A DNA stretch of 64,000 nucleotides. Source: Paralithodes platypus (lineage: Eukaryota > Arthropoda > Malacostraca > Decapoda > Lithodidae). Of this stretch, positions 20,745 through 31,423 are shown in pieces. The notes below the pieces were generated by a model, which saw nothing but the letters and a program-made list of their open reading frames with translations, was not told where the DNA came from and did not search any database. Numbering within the stretch: the stretch's first letter is position 1; every line of letters begins with the position of its first letter. Position numbers and translations under genes: made by a program. Where the stretch lies: contig CM064552.1 of assembly GCA_032716605.1 (NCBI GenBank), positions 9,052,023-9,116,022 on the forward strand, given 5' to 3'.

Positions 20745-22090
20745 CTACTTATAATGAATGGATTACAGACATATCGTATTTACAAAAAGACATGTACGAC
20801 AAATATTCTCACCGCCTCTATTTAGGAAATTATATACACATTTGGGCTATATGTTAAAACAAAATACCGGTAATTCCTTTTAGTAATTACAGTAATGAAT
20901 TCCAATCCAATCATTTTCTTCAAGAAATGGTACAGTATCCATTACTGATCATACAAATAATGACACCAATAAGTATAGCTTCGTAAATGATACGAACATT
21001 TGCGGTTTTGTTTTAATTGCCCATAACCACACTATTTATCACTGATAGTTCATTGGGACGTGAAGATTTAATATACCAATACTGGAAACAAAAATGATAT
21101 AACGACACTTTACCATTTCCTGCACACGTTTGGAAAGTGGTGTGGAGCTTACGACACAGAACAGCTATCAAAACAGTGTCCTAATGACTTGTTTTGACCC
21201 CGTACCAACTCGCCCGTAAACAGTGTGGCAGGAAGTGATACACCTGAGCCATGCGAAGGTACGAACAAATGAACAGTAATAACCGAGACCGAAATTGGCA
21301 CGTAAATACTATGCAGCATAAATGTTATTAGGAATAAAGTGCGTTGGTTATAATGCTTGTATAAACTGCACAGACATATGAAAGCTCACAAGATCCCAAG
21401 CCAACCTAAACTATGAAAACACATGATACTCTTCTTGTAAACACAGACACACGTTATACAGTATATATATATCATAATTATGACATACACTGGCCGTCAC
21501 TGTCAGTGTCAGTTAGGCTAGGATATATTTAGTGCCAGAAGCAGGAGGGGTCAGATTTATAGTTTGATTTACAGTTATATTATATTACACATTTCCAGTG
21601 TTTTCAACAAATAATGGGCGCACTGTACAGTCACAAACAGTATATATGCAGTATATATACTCCCATTTGAATATTTGAACCCTAATACCGGTATGTCAAA
21701 CTTCAAAGCATTAATGATACGCTATAACCCTGCCTTATCTCGTTTGGGCTCGATACTAATTAAAATGTGTTTATACTTACATTTGTGCATACCGGTACTT
21801 ATAATTTTACAGTAACCCAGAATAGAGGGATACCATAATTTGCTAAGCGCCCGATCTGAGGTTAAATTGCATGTATTTTTTGTATATAATATTCCAAAGT
21901 GAATAACAATGTTTATCTTCACAGTATTTTTGCTATAGGATTTTACAGACGAAGAAGCCAGAAGTAGTAGTACGGTAGTAGTTGTTGTAACTATAGTTAT
22001 AGCAGTTGTAGTACCGGTAGTCTCATAATAATGCAGTAAATAGTAACAGTATTAGTAGTAGTAGTAGTACCGTAGTAATTTATGTTCATC
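20745..22090. other. Quiet AT-rich DNA, nothing recognised
   Basis: No repeat family, coding segment or RNA gene was seen. TACCGGTA occurs at about 20867, 21685, 21790 and 22011, and TACAGTA at several places. A trinucleotide AGT run lies at about 21965-22075. Confidence 0.5.
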
Positions 22091-22097
22091 TTCGTTA

Positions 22098-22285
22098 CTA
22101 TTTACTTTTTGGTGGGAGAGGGGAAGGGGTCCGAAGCTCTATTGTCTCCCTCGATTTGTTTTTCTTTTCTATGAGAATGAGGGAGACTAAAGGCAGAACT
22201 GCCTGTATCGAGTGCCTCTCCCAGAGTTGAAAAAGTGACAGGGCCAAAATCAAGTGACGTTCGAGCCAAAATGCCTGAACACACA
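22098..22285 (-). mobile_element. Jockey-like LINE 3' fragment
   Basis: GAATGAGGGAGACTAAAGGC, AGAACTGCCTGTATCGAGTG and CAGGGCCAAAATCAAGTGAC match the minus-strand LINE fragment at 60335-60450 at the same positions. It is part of the C-terminus and 3' UTR only. Confidence 0.65.
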
Positions 22286-22299
22286 CACACACTGTAATA

Positions 22300-22300
22300 A

Positions 22301-22333
<33 letters not shown>

Positions 22334-22476
22334 ATAACTCCTCAACCAAGCCCACACACGGGCAGTCAAACAATAGCCACAACACTCAAGTGGACCATAT
22401 ATTGATTAGTGGCGATAAAAAGCCGATACCAGTCTCTCCAATGATGCTGAAGACTGAAGAGTAAACTTATGAATAG

Positions 22477-22515
<39 letters not shown>

Positions 22516-22615
22516 AGGGGGGATCTCTTTGAGTGGGTAAGAGCGAGCGCGGTGGGGAAGTTCGAATGAATATATATATATACAGTACCGGTATATACAT
22601 ATATATGAAGAGTGT
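22300..22615. repeat. C-run, CA, (TG)n and TA simple repeats
   Basis: A C16 run at about 22300-22316, TG at 22479-22511 and AT with TACCGGTA at about 22570-22607. Between them is unique sequence. Confidence 0.8.
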
Positions 22616-22621
22616 CAATGC

Positions 22622-22700
22622 TGTAATCCACTACACCATGGCGTGATAAAGGATACTTAACCTTTTTCTATTTATAATAAGAAGGGAAATCCTACTTGGA
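22622..22700 (-). repeat. Inverted arm of SINE-like unit
   Basis: AATCCACTACACCATGGCGT and ATAAAGGATACTTAACC are the reverse complement of 22925-22983, repeating the arrangement at 702-780 versus 1040-1118. Confidence 0.7.
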
Positions 22701-22756
22701 GGATGTATTTCAATTCAACACAAGTCAATAGGCCTAATTGAGTAGGGGAAAAGTGG

Positions 22757-22757
<1 letters not shown>

Positions 22758-22811
<54 letters not shown>

Positions 22812-22882
22812 GGACGTAGTAGACGGTGAATATGAACATTTGAGTGCCTGTGGGCCGATTTTTTTTTTTTTTTTTTTTTTTT
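22758..22882. repeat. (GA)n microsatellite and T22 tract
   Basis: GA at 22758-22809 and T at 22859-22882, with unique DNA between. Confidence 0.9.
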
Positions 22883-22924
22883 CATGGGCTTTCTTCCATG
22901 AGGCCTATCGTGCTCCTTGGGTTA

Positions 22925-23035
22925 ATATAAATAGGAAAAGGTTAAAGGCTATCCTTTATCACGCCATGGTGTAGTGGATTAAAGCATGGACACTCGTCCT
23001 GACTGTTGGTGGTTCGAGTCCAGCTGGGAGTATAA
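22925..23035 (+). repeat. tRNA-derived SINE head, best-preserved copy
   Basis: A box TGGTGTAGTGG at 22967-22977 and perfect B box GGTTCGAGTCC at 23011-23021. Leader GGAAAAGGTTAAAGGCTATC matches 1070-1100. It lies within 110 bp of an inverted copy at 23095-23190. Confidence 0.75.
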
Positions 23036-23094
23036 AACACATTACCGTATACTATACTGTATATATATATACAGTACATTATACTTATATATTC

Positions 23095-23195
23095 TCAGCC
23101 GGGCTCGAACCACCGACAGTCAGGATGATTGTCCATGCTTTAACCAACTCTACCACGTTGTGATAAAGGATAACCTTTTCCTATAAATACTAAGG
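23095..23195 (-). repeat. tRNA-derived SINE head, minus orientation
   Basis: Inverted B box GGCTCGAACC at 23102-23111, inverted A-box-like CCAACTCTACCAC at 23144-23156, then GTGATAAAGGATAACC. It forms a convergent pair with 22925-23035. Confidence 0.75.
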
Positions 23196-23214
23196 AGAAA
23201 TAGGAAAAGGCACC

Positions 23215-23615
23215 TGACGGACTATTATCCAGTCCAACTGGCGCCCGACCCCCACTCTTTACGACCGTGTTATCACTCATCTGTTCACAATAATTCTCCA
23301 TTCATTCCTGTTCATCACCACTTCTCTTGCCTGTGCTCCAGTTATCTCTCTATCTTCCAACTATTGTCTTTCTCTCAATCTATTTCCCCTTGTTTCTGAC
23401 TAATATTTTCTCTTTGTAAACCTTTCATCTCCCTTTCGTTCAACACGTCCATATCAGCAGAGCACCTTTCTTTCCACTCTGGCCGATAGGGGTTCTTGTT
23501 GTCCCACTCTTCTACATACCTCTTTATTTCTCAATCTGTCTCTACGCGTCACTCCACACATACTCCTAAAGCAGCTCATCTCCATCACAACCAGCCTTCT
23601 TTTCTCTTGGTTATT
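23215..23615 (-). pseudogene. LINE reverse transcriptase C-terminal fragment (RTE-like)
   Basis: Reading the minus strand from about 23587, the frame gives V-M-E-M-S-C-F-R-S-M-C-G-V-T-R-R-D-R-L-R, then N-K-E-V-C-R-R-V-G, then V-E-R-K-V-L-C, a stop, and Y-G-R-V-E-R. The series 'S-C-L-R-x-x-x-G-V-T-R-R-D-R-x-R-N-E-x-x-R-x-x-x-G ... R-W-x-G-H-V-x-R' is usual at the C-terminal end of RTE/BovB-like and related LINE polyproteins. Further on, toward 23280, another frame reads R-N-E-W-R-I-I-V-N. At least one in-frame stop and later frameshifts mark it as dead. It has no similarity to the CR1-like copies in this window. Confidence 0.6.
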
Positions 23616-23644
23616 CAGACCCCATGTACTTATATATACTGTAT

Positions 23645-23792
23645 AGAGAGAGCGAGATAGATAGATAGATATAGATAGATAAATAGATATAGATAAATAG
23701 ATATAGATAGATAGATAAATAGAAATAGATAGATAGATAGATAAATAGATATAGACAGATATAGATAAATATATATGGATATATATATATAT
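23645..23792. repeat. GATA/AGAT tetranucleotide repeat
   Basis: Irregular ATAGATAGATAA units grading into TATA. Confidence 0.9.
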
Positions 23793-23829
23793 AGATAGAA
23801 GGATAGCCTACCATACTAAATACAAACAC

Positions 23830-24105
23830 AGGACACTAGCCTTAACTACACACACACACACACAACACTAAACAAAGCAAAGCGAGTAACAGCGGATTAT
23901 GTAAGTACCGATATTATATAGGATGGGGAAAAAAAAAATAAAAAATAATAAAAAAAGGAAGTGAAGATTAACAGCCAAAGCAGGATACACGAGGTTAATG
24001 AACTGAACCCTTTCAGTAGGTTGGCGAACTATTCCTATTTTAGTCTGAGCCAGACGATTTGGTTCAGCTTAGGAAGGACCGCTTAGGCAAGACGTTAATC
24101 GAGAG
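23830..24105. other. AT-rich unique DNA
   Basis: A short CA run at about 23850 and an A-rich stretch near 23930-23955. Nothing else was recognised. Confidence 0.4.
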
Positions 24106-26660
24106 AGAGAGAAAGTACAAAGGAGTACAAAGGAAATCAAGCAACAACAGGTCTAGTGACCCTTCTAGGCTGCTTGTCCTCCAAAACACTGAGGATCAAG
24201 TGTCCAAACAGTGGTTTAGAGTGGGTAAGGGAACATTGGAAAGGGAACTAATGTCCGTGGCAGGATTAGGAAGTTAGTAGGGGACAGATGGGTTAGTAAC
24301 TGAGGGGGTGATAAAATAAAGTTATTCGTTTACAAACGCAGTCAGTCGCGGGTTTGATGCGAGATATTTGTCTAAGCGGAGTTTAAATGAATCAACGGTG
24401 CTGCAGTCTATAACGTCTCTGGGAAGCCGATTCCACAAGTTGACAACTCGATTGAAGAAGAAATTCTTAGATTCGTGTGAGTTAAAAGATTTACCAATAA
24501 TTTTGCAACCGTTTCCCCGCGTGTAATTAGATTGGTCGATAGGGAAGTACTTATTACAGTTCATATTGTCCATGCCTTTGATGATTTTGAACACTTGAAT
24601 TAAGTCACCTCTTAATCTGCGCTGGGTTAAAGGAAATAGATTTAATTCTCTAAGACGCTCTTCGTATGGTTTGTTCTTTAGGCTAGGTATCATTTTGGTA
24701 ACTCTACGTTGAACTCGTTCTAGCTTGTTTATATCTTTTTGGTAATAAGGGCACCAGGATTGAACGCAGTATTCCAGAAGAGGGCGGACTAAGGAATTGT
24801 AAAGGGTTAGGATAACTTCTTTGGATTTATGCTCAAATGACCTGCCTATAAAGCCAATTATTTTGTTTGCCTTCTTAACAACTTCTGAACATTGTTGACT
24901 CGGTTTTAGGTTACTCGATATTGTTACTCCCAGATCAGTTTCTCTGTTTACATTCTTAAGCTGAGTGCCATTCATCGAATAGTTTGCTTTCTCATTTAGG
25001 TATCCGATATGTAGTACTTTACATTTATCCGCATTGAAACTCATTTGCCAAATTTGGGCCCAACATGACAATTTATCTAGATTGTGTTGCATATCGTCAA
25101 CTTGTTCTTTTGAGAGTACGCTATATGCAATTTTTGTATCGTCAGCAAATTTTGAGATTGTACAGGTGAGACCCTCATCTATGTCGTTGATGTAAATACG
25201 AAAGATAATTGGTCCTAGTACCGATTCCTGGGGTACCCCGCTACTTACATTGGTCCATTTAGATGCCTTACCGTTTATGACTACTCTTTGCTTTCTGTCG
25301 CTGAGCCAATTTTCTATCCATTTCAACACACCGTCTTGTATTCCATGCGCTTTTAGTTTTAGCAGTACGGTAAACGTTTGTGGGGAACTTTGTCAAAGGC
25401 CTTTTGAAAATCAAGGTATATAATATCTACAGCTTTACTCTCATCGTAGAGGTTGAGGATATCGTGGAAGAAGTCTAAGAGGTTTGTTAAACAGGAACGT
25501 TTTTTACGAAAGCCGTGTTGAGTATCTTTAAGTAAGTTATTTGCCTCCAAGTGATTTACGAGTCTGTCTCTTATGACCGTTTCTAGCATTTTACATACAA
25601 TTGAGGTTAAGCTAATTGGACGATAGTTACTGGGTAGGGATTTGCTGCCTTTTTTTGAATATCGGTGTTACGTTGGCTAGATTCCACTGATCAGGCATAG
25701 TCCCAGACTGCAAGGATTCATTGAATAGCAATGTCAGTGGTTTGGAGAGCTCATCCTTAGCTTCCTTTAGAACTCTAGGCGAGATTGTATCAGGTCCAGG
25801 CGTTTTATTTACCTTGAGTTTATCTAAACAATTCAATACTTCTCTCTCTGTAACGGTGATATTGCTTAGAACATCTGAATTATCAATCTGAATCGGCGAT
25901 GGTGTAGGGATATCACTGAGGTCTTCGGTTGTAAAAACTGATGCAAAGAAGGTATTGATGGCATTACTCATTTGTACTTCGTCTTTGGTGTATTCTCCAT
26001 TTTCATCGACTAACGGTCCAACAGTTGAAGTAACTACTTTTTTCTTTCTGATATAACTATAGAATTCTTTCGGGTTTGTTTTACTTTGATTCGCAACATG
26101 TAACTCCAGGGTCTTTTTACTTTGCTTAATTAAGTTTTTGGCTTTTCATCGTAGCTCTACAAATTTCACCCGTTCTTCGTCATTTTGTGAGGATTTTAAT
26201 CTATCATTAGCAAATTTTTTAGCAAGCAGACAGTCTGAAATATCTTTATTCCATCATTTGTGGGCTTATCATTATGGCCTGGACGCCGTATTTTCGATGG
26301 TATGCAGTCTTGCACTGCCTTAAGGTAAGTGGTTGTGAAACACTCCCAAGATGTATTTATGTCGTTATTGTTAGTCAGAAAGCTCCAGTCAGTTTCTTTA
26401 AGCTTTGATTTAAGTTTATGAAAATTTGCTTTCTTGAAATTAGGGACTTTCTCAATGCTGCTATTTGATTTGTTACTAGTAAACTTTAAAGTGAAAGTTA
26501 TCGTACGATGGTCGCTGTTACTGAATTCATCACCAACATTCAAATTCTCTAATTAATTCTTCTTTTGTTGCGAGTACAAGGTCAAGCACATTATTACCAC
26601 GGGTCGGAGATTGTACAAATTGAAAAAGTGAACTCTCTTGCAAGTTAGCATAGAGAGAGA
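24106..26660 (-). pseudogene. CR1/jockey-type LINE, longer but frameshifted copy
   Basis: Same family as 12760-14602, inverted. The 3' UTR is at 24110-24320 and the RT C-terminal part at 24322-25370, including the catalytic F-A-D-D and G-V-P-Q-E-S-V-L-G-P (one Q-G to Q-E change). RT N-terminal parts lie at 25371-25970. The linker at 25970-26196 has one in-frame stop. The endonuclease C-terminus is at 26196-26660, with S-D-H-R-T-I-T-F and, further upstream, S-P-T-R-G-N-N-V-L-D-L-V-L-A-T, the two conserved AP-endonuclease motifs. Breaks: a 5-bp insertion at 25366-25372 (TACGGTA against TA in the other copy), a 1-bp insertion at about 25650 in an A-run, and a shift near 26540. The 5' end is lost in the GA-rich tract at 26650. 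High identity with the first copy indicates recent activity. Confidence 0.88.
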
Positions 26661-27215
26661 GAGAGAGAGCGAGGGGGGGGGGGAGAAGAGAGAGGCGAGG
26701 AGAAAGAGAGGTAGGGAGAGAAAGAGAGAGAGAGGGAGAGAGAGAGGTAGAGAGAGAGAGAGGAGAGATGAGAGAGATGAGAGAGAGAGAGGGGGGGGGG
26801 AGAGAGATGATAGGTGTGGGGAGAGAGAGAGATGATAGGTGTGGGGGAGGGAGAGAGATGATAGGTGTGGGGGAGAGAGAGGAGAGGAGAAGAGAGAGGG
26901 GGAGAGAGAGAGAGGGGGGGAGAGAGAGAGAGGGGGGGGAGAGAGAGAGAGAGGGGGGGGAGAGGAGAGAGGGGGGAGAGAGAGAGGGGCGAGAGAGAGA
27001 GGAGAGGGAGAGAGGGGGGAGGAGAGAGGGGGGGAGAGAGAGGGGGGGGGAGAGAGAAGAGAGAGAGAAGGGGGGGGAGAGAGAGAAGGGGGGGGGAGAG
27101 AAGGGGGGGAGAGAGAGGGGAGGGGGAGGAGAGACGGAAGGGGGGGGGAGAGAGAGAAGGAGAGGAGAGAGAGAAGAGAGAGACGTAGAGAGAGAGGAGA
27201 GAGAGAAACAGACCG
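26650..27215. repeat. Purine tract, GAGA with G-runs
   Basis: About 565 bp almost without pyrimidines on the plus strand, mixing GAGA, GGGGGG and GATGATAGGTGTGG units. It interrupts or truncates the LINE at 26650. The Ser/Pro- or Glu/Arg-rich peptides are artefacts. Confidence 0.93.
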
Positions 27216-27299
27216 ACAAAAATAGAATCGTGGGCATGTTAAAAAAGGGGGAAAGCATCCACGGAAAAAGACAGAAAAATGAGAATAGCGTAGACCAAT

Positions 27300-27932
27300 A
27301 AAGGAGACATTGAGATGGAGACCTATGATAAAGGAGAACGCCGAGATGGAAACCTAAGATAAAGGAGAACGCCAAGATAGATAACCCAAGATAAAAGGAG
27401 AACATTGAGATGGAAACCTAAGATAACAAGATAACGCCAAGATGGAAACCTAAGATAAAAAGATAACGCCAAGATGGAAACCTAATATAAAAGGAGAACG
27501 CCGAAATGGACACCTAAGATAAAAAGATAACGCCAAGATGGAAACCCAAGATAAAAAGATAACGCCAAGATGGAAACCCAAGATAAAAAGATAACGCCAA
27601 GATGGAAACCCAAGATAAAAAGATAACGCCAAGATGGAAACCCAAGATAAAAAGATAACGCCAAGATGGAAACCCAAGATAAAAAGATAACGCCAAGATG
27701 GAAACCCAAGATAAAAAGATAACGCCAAGATGGAAACCCAAGATAAAAAGATAACGCCAAGATGGAAACCCAAGATAAAAAGATAACGCCAAGATGGAAA
27801 CCCAAGATAAAAAGATAACGCCAAGATGGAAACCTAAGATAAAAAGATAACGCCAAGATGGAAACCTAATATAAAAGGAGAACGCCGAAATGGAAACCTA
27901 AGATAAAACGAAACCGCCATGATGGAAACCTA
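27300..27932. repeat. 32-bp minisatellite, about 19 copies
   Basis: The unit AAGATAAAAAGATAACGCCA plus AGATGGAAACCC is near-perfect from about 27500 to 27860. Edge units are divergent (ATAAAGGAGAACGCCGAGAT type). Confidence 0.96.
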
Positions 27933-28323
27933 TAATGACGTTTTATTTATTTATTTATTTGTATTTTTTAGTTTTAGTATTACTATATATTATACCGGTA
28001 TACGGTATACATTTATTTACTTTTTACCAAAAGGGTCTAAGTTAGTTAGTTAGTTATGTAGAGCAGATTAACCAGACCACTGAGCTCCATACGGAACTCT
28101 CATAGGTCTGTCATAGGGTCTAAGGCTAAGTATATTTTGAAGAGAGGAAACTTGGTGGAAACTAAGCATAAAGTTTAAACCGTAATCACAATAACAATAG
28201 CAACAACAATAAATATAATACTTGGGAGAAAAATAATAATATCGACAATGCGTGCTACCGACATACTGATATCTATAATGCTGCTGCTGATGATGGTGAG
28301 AATAATACAAATAGCAGGAAATG
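27933..28323. other. AT-rich unique DNA
   Basis: TTTA repeats near 27945, TATACCGGTATACGGTATA near 27993, otherwise nothing recognised. Confidence 0.4.
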
Positions 28324-28650
28324 TTAAGGGGAGGTATTTAGTTTGTTCCCTAGACCTCCATCAAGCTTAAAATTACACCCCCTTGAGTCCCTTTCAAGAT
28401 AAATTTGTAAATTTTTCGGTAGAAAAATGTCCCGGCCAAAGGCCGGTTCCTCTTAAATTACAGGCTCGCTATCGCTCGCCAGGATAAAAATCGACACCTG
28501 AATTGCACGAAAGGTCTTAATATGGGGTGAAAGTTCTTAAAATCGCTAAACTAATGGGGCAAACGTTTTATAATATCAAAAGCAATGGGGCTAAACATGA
28601 GGGAGAAAGGGGTCAAGAAAAAAATCCCTCAAGTGGAGATCTCCCCTTCA
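28324..28650 (+). mobile_element. Family A element, complete
   Basis: TTAAGGGGAGGTATTTAG at the left and GATCTCCCCTTCA at the right, 327 bp. Hairpin 1 is near-perfect (ATTTTTC-GGTA-GAAAAAT) and hairpin 2 is CCGGCCAAAGGCCGG. It is almost the mirror image of the copy at 35951-36277. Confidence 0.92.
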
Positions 28651-28776
28651 GTAAATCAAAGCAGTGTACAGAACTAAGAAGGGAAGCTTGTTTACACTTG
28701 TTCATGGGAAGAAAGATTTTGTTGGTAGACTTGCTATATATGGGGAAACCGGAAACGGTACACTCCCCTCCTTATC

Positions 28777-28787
<11 letters not shown>

Positions 28788-28861
<74 letters not shown>
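28788..28861. repeat. (CT)n microsatellite
   Basis: TGTC units then about 33 CT units. Confidence 0.95.
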
Positions 28862-28862
<1 letters not shown>

Positions 28863-29077
28863 GCACACATGTAAGCGACAGTGCGTTAATTATACATGTT
28901 TAAGGGTACCATAACGGGGTTTTTTTCAATTTTCTAAAACTAAGAAACTAAATAAAACTATCCAGGTCAAACTTAACCTATAACCTAACCTAATCTAGCC
29001 TAATGAACATAGAACTGTTTCGAAGTGTTTTAAATCTGTGTGTACACTTAATTTGTCAGCTCAATCTACTTTTATAC
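28862..29077. other. Unique DNA with CCTAA-like words
   Basis: ACCTATAACCTAACCTAATC near 28976-28995 resembles degenerate arthropod telomeric repeats but is too short to call. Confidence 0.4.
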
Positions 29078-29854
29078 TTAAAGAAGAGGTAGTCGCTTTT
29101 TTGGACCCCCTTCTCCCTTATGTTTAGCATATTAGTTTTGAGATTTTAAGATGTTCGTTCCATTAGTTTGGCGATTTTGAGACCTTTCAGCCCATTCCTT
29201 TGTCAATATTTAGACCTTTCGTGCCATTTAGGTGTCGATTTTTTCCTGGCGAGCGATAGCGAGCCTGTAATTTTATAAGGAACAGGTCGACATTTGTCTA
29301 CCGGATAATGTACAAATTTAACTTGAAAGGAGGTCTAGTGGGAGTTTCTTTAACACTTACGGTGCTGGCATATTTCCGCCACATTAGGGCCCATTCAGGC
29401 ACTCTTGAATGATTAGGCAAGTATCTGAATGAAATGAAATGTATTCAGCCGAAATCTAGAAGAAAATAGCTTCAAAATTACACCAAAACGAGCTTCGTAG
29501 CTCGCGGGGTTCACCCGCAGTGCTACCATAGACATTCGCTAAAATGAGCAATTCTCGCTACATTTGCCTTTGGCAGCACTGTATATCTCGCGAGACTCTG
29601 ACTCAGAGCCCTCAGTGCCTCAGCTGCCTGGCTGAGAGAAGGACGTGTGGCCTGTTGTGGTCCTGCTTCCTTGCACTCGATTTTACAGGCTTTAAGAGGC
29701 TTTAAAATCCTGTAAATTGCTGTGAATTGCCATGGCGTTCTGGAACGTCTCCCGCAGCCAATGGATTAAACTTTGAGGTCTAGCGAGGAAACTAAAAAAT
29801 ATATACCGGTATACATAAATATATACACCAAGAAAATAAGCACTACCCCCTTAA
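29078..29854 (-). mobile_element. Family A element (long form) split by an insertion
   Basis: The outer ends are TTAAAGAAGAGGTAGTCGC at the left and AGCACTACCCCCTTAA at the right. The family sequence is continuous to GGGAGTTTCTTTAA at about 29353 and resumes at TTAAACTTTGAGGTCTAGCG at 29766. The segment between is foreign to the family. Confidence 0.85.
29354..29765. mobile_element. 412-bp insertion at a TTAA inside family A
   Basis: TTAA occurs at both borders (29350-29353 and 29766-29769), where intact family members have a single CTTAAGCTTGATGG. The insert has a balanced GC content (GAGCTTCGTAGCTCG palindrome near 29494; TCTCGCGAGA near 29586) and no open frame. The ends CACTTACGG and CCAATGGA are not clear inverted repeats. 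Confidence 0.65.
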
Positions 29855-29983
29855 ACCTACAAAAAACATGACATTTGTACCCTTAAACCCACCAATGCTT
29901 GCGCGCGCACACATGCATGCACCCACACTTATTCATTTGCCTGTCTTGTCTACTCAAGCCATATATCATGTAGCAAACAAGTG

Positions 29984-30045
29984 ACCAATTGCGAGTTTCC
30001 AATAATAAGGAAGTTGAAGCCGTAATCATCAATATTAAATAGGTA
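29984..30045 (+). mobile_element. Family E half copy
   Basis: GTGACCAATTGCGAGTTTCC, AATAAGGAAGTTGAAG and GTAATCATCAAT match the left arm of 7495-7713. Confidence 0.55.
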
Positions 30046-30200
30046 TAACGCTTCAACAGTTTAATTTGGCAAACACTGGACGATTTTGTGCAGTTAAGGA
30101 TTTCCAGCAATCAGAGGGGCAAAAATCGACCCCAATAAACCTTCATACTGGCACAGATCCTTCTTAATCTTAATAAAATCAGCTAATGCTTACCAAATGT
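30046..30200. mobile_element. Family B decayed copy
   Basis: GGCAAACACTGGACGATTTT, GCAGTTAAGGATTTCCAGCA and, on the other arm, CAGATCCTTCTTAATCTTAA and AAATCAGCTAATGCTTACC correspond to the arms of 36698-36908. Confidence 0.5.
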
Positions 30201-30319
30201 TATCATTAAGCGCGCTCTCGTACACAGAAAGGGTTAATGACAAATATTCCCCAAATATTGCCAGGAAATAAAACGTCTAACATAAAATTGCCTGAAAAAA
30301 ATCGTTCGTGTGAAACCAA

Positions 30320-30543
30320 ATTAGGGGGGTAGGCCTATGCGCGTATTTATTTGTTTTGTTTTTAAGTTTCCTACCTAGACCATCAAACTTTAAAAAACAA
30401 AAAATGCATAAGAGTGCAAAGACTCTCCTTCAAGATAAATATGTAAAAAAAAAATGATAGAAAAATGTCTTAAAATCTGAAAACTAATGAGGCTAAACAA
30501 GAGGAAAAAGGTGGACCAGAAAACCGACTCATCTCCCCTTAAG
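30320..30543 (+). mobile_element. Family A element, degenerate and internally deleted
   Basis: TTAGGGGGGTAG start, AGTTTCCTACCTAGACCATC, GATAAATATGTAAA, TGATAGAAAAATGTCTTAAA (deleted across the hairpin 2 and GCTCGC block), AGGCTAAACAAGAGG, CATCTCCCCTTAA end. Confidence 0.75.
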
Positions 30544-30659
30544 TCGGGCGGAAATGATGAATCTGGAGACGGCAAGACAAAGAAACTGAGGCGCATTTTT
30601 CATAGCTTTTTAGTCCAAGTTAACATTATCTCGGTTCTCAACTTTGCATAGACCAGTAG

Positions 30660-30760
30660 TATTATAGTGTAACTGATTTTGTTTTCTCTCTCTCTCTCTT
30701 CCTCTATCTTTCTTTTTCTTTATCTTTCTCTCTGTGTGTGTGTGTGTGTGTGTGTGTGAA
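30660..30760. repeat. CT and (GT)n microsatellites
   Basis: CTCTCT at about 30686-30732, TG at 30736-30759. Confidence 0.85.
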
Positions 30761-31029
30761 GGCGTTCCTTGACTGGAATGGGTTCTTGGGAGGCGTGTCC
30801 TGTGTTAGCTAAGTGAGCAAACTAAAAATAAATTGCTCGAAAATGGCAAAAACAATTAAAAAAAAAAACAGCCAAGCGTAGGATGGGCTAACATTAAAGA
30901 GAAGTTTGCATTTATTTGTATTTTTGTTGATTTATCTTTCTACCTTTATATTCGGGCTCTGTCTCGAGTCGGCCGCCCACAACCATGGGGTATGTGCCTG
31001 ATTATATGCCGGTACATACATGCATAGTA
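30761..31029. other. Unique DNA
   Basis: Contains a family-A-like phrase (AGCAAACTAAAAATAAATTG) near 30824, otherwise nothing recognised. Confidence 0.4.
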
Positions 31030-31240
31030 CAGTCGCGCTAATAAGTGATGGCTCGGCACCCAGTATGTGTTGATCAATAATTGGTATCAGCAATATTTAA
31101 GCTTCATTTCTTCATATCGAGTGAAATATACAAACCTGTTCCTACACTTACCCACCCTATTCAACATCTGACAGACATTACTACAGCACAGAGCAAGTAA
31201 AACGTAATGACAGCTGGGAAATGACTTATTAGCGCGACCG
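31030..31240. mobile_element. Tc1/mariner-like MITE with CAGTCGCGC ends
   Basis: The left end TA-CAGTCGCGCTAATAAGT is mirrored by ACTTATTAGCGCGACCG at the right. The inverted repeats are about 17 bp and the total is 211 bp. A CAGT terminus next to TA is typical of Tc1/mariner-superfamily elements. The right TA duplication has decayed (CCGAACA). It is non-coding. Confidence 0.7.
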
Positions 31241-31423
31241 AACAATCGGGGGTATTAAGTGTTGTCATAGATTCCAGTGGTGTTCGCTCAAAAAGTGTTA
31301 TTGGTATCTGTATAGTTACTGGGAAAAGTGCTTATCCCTCAGAGTATTAGTCAGTGTCCAAAACTTTCTGAAATATCATACCTTTATATTAGATGGAAAG
31401 AACTACAAATATGCGGTACCTCT
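31241..31423. other. Unique DNA
   Basis: Nothing recognised. Confidence 0.4.

Noticed and set aside
21965..22075. AGT-rich stretch as a possible array
   Set aside because: Irregular trinucleotide run without a stable unit.
26530..27405. 291-aa minus-strand frame rich in Ser, Leu and Pro
   Set aside because: Mostly purine-tract translation. Only the last 30 or so residues (near 26540-26650) are real, and they belong to the LINE endonuclease.
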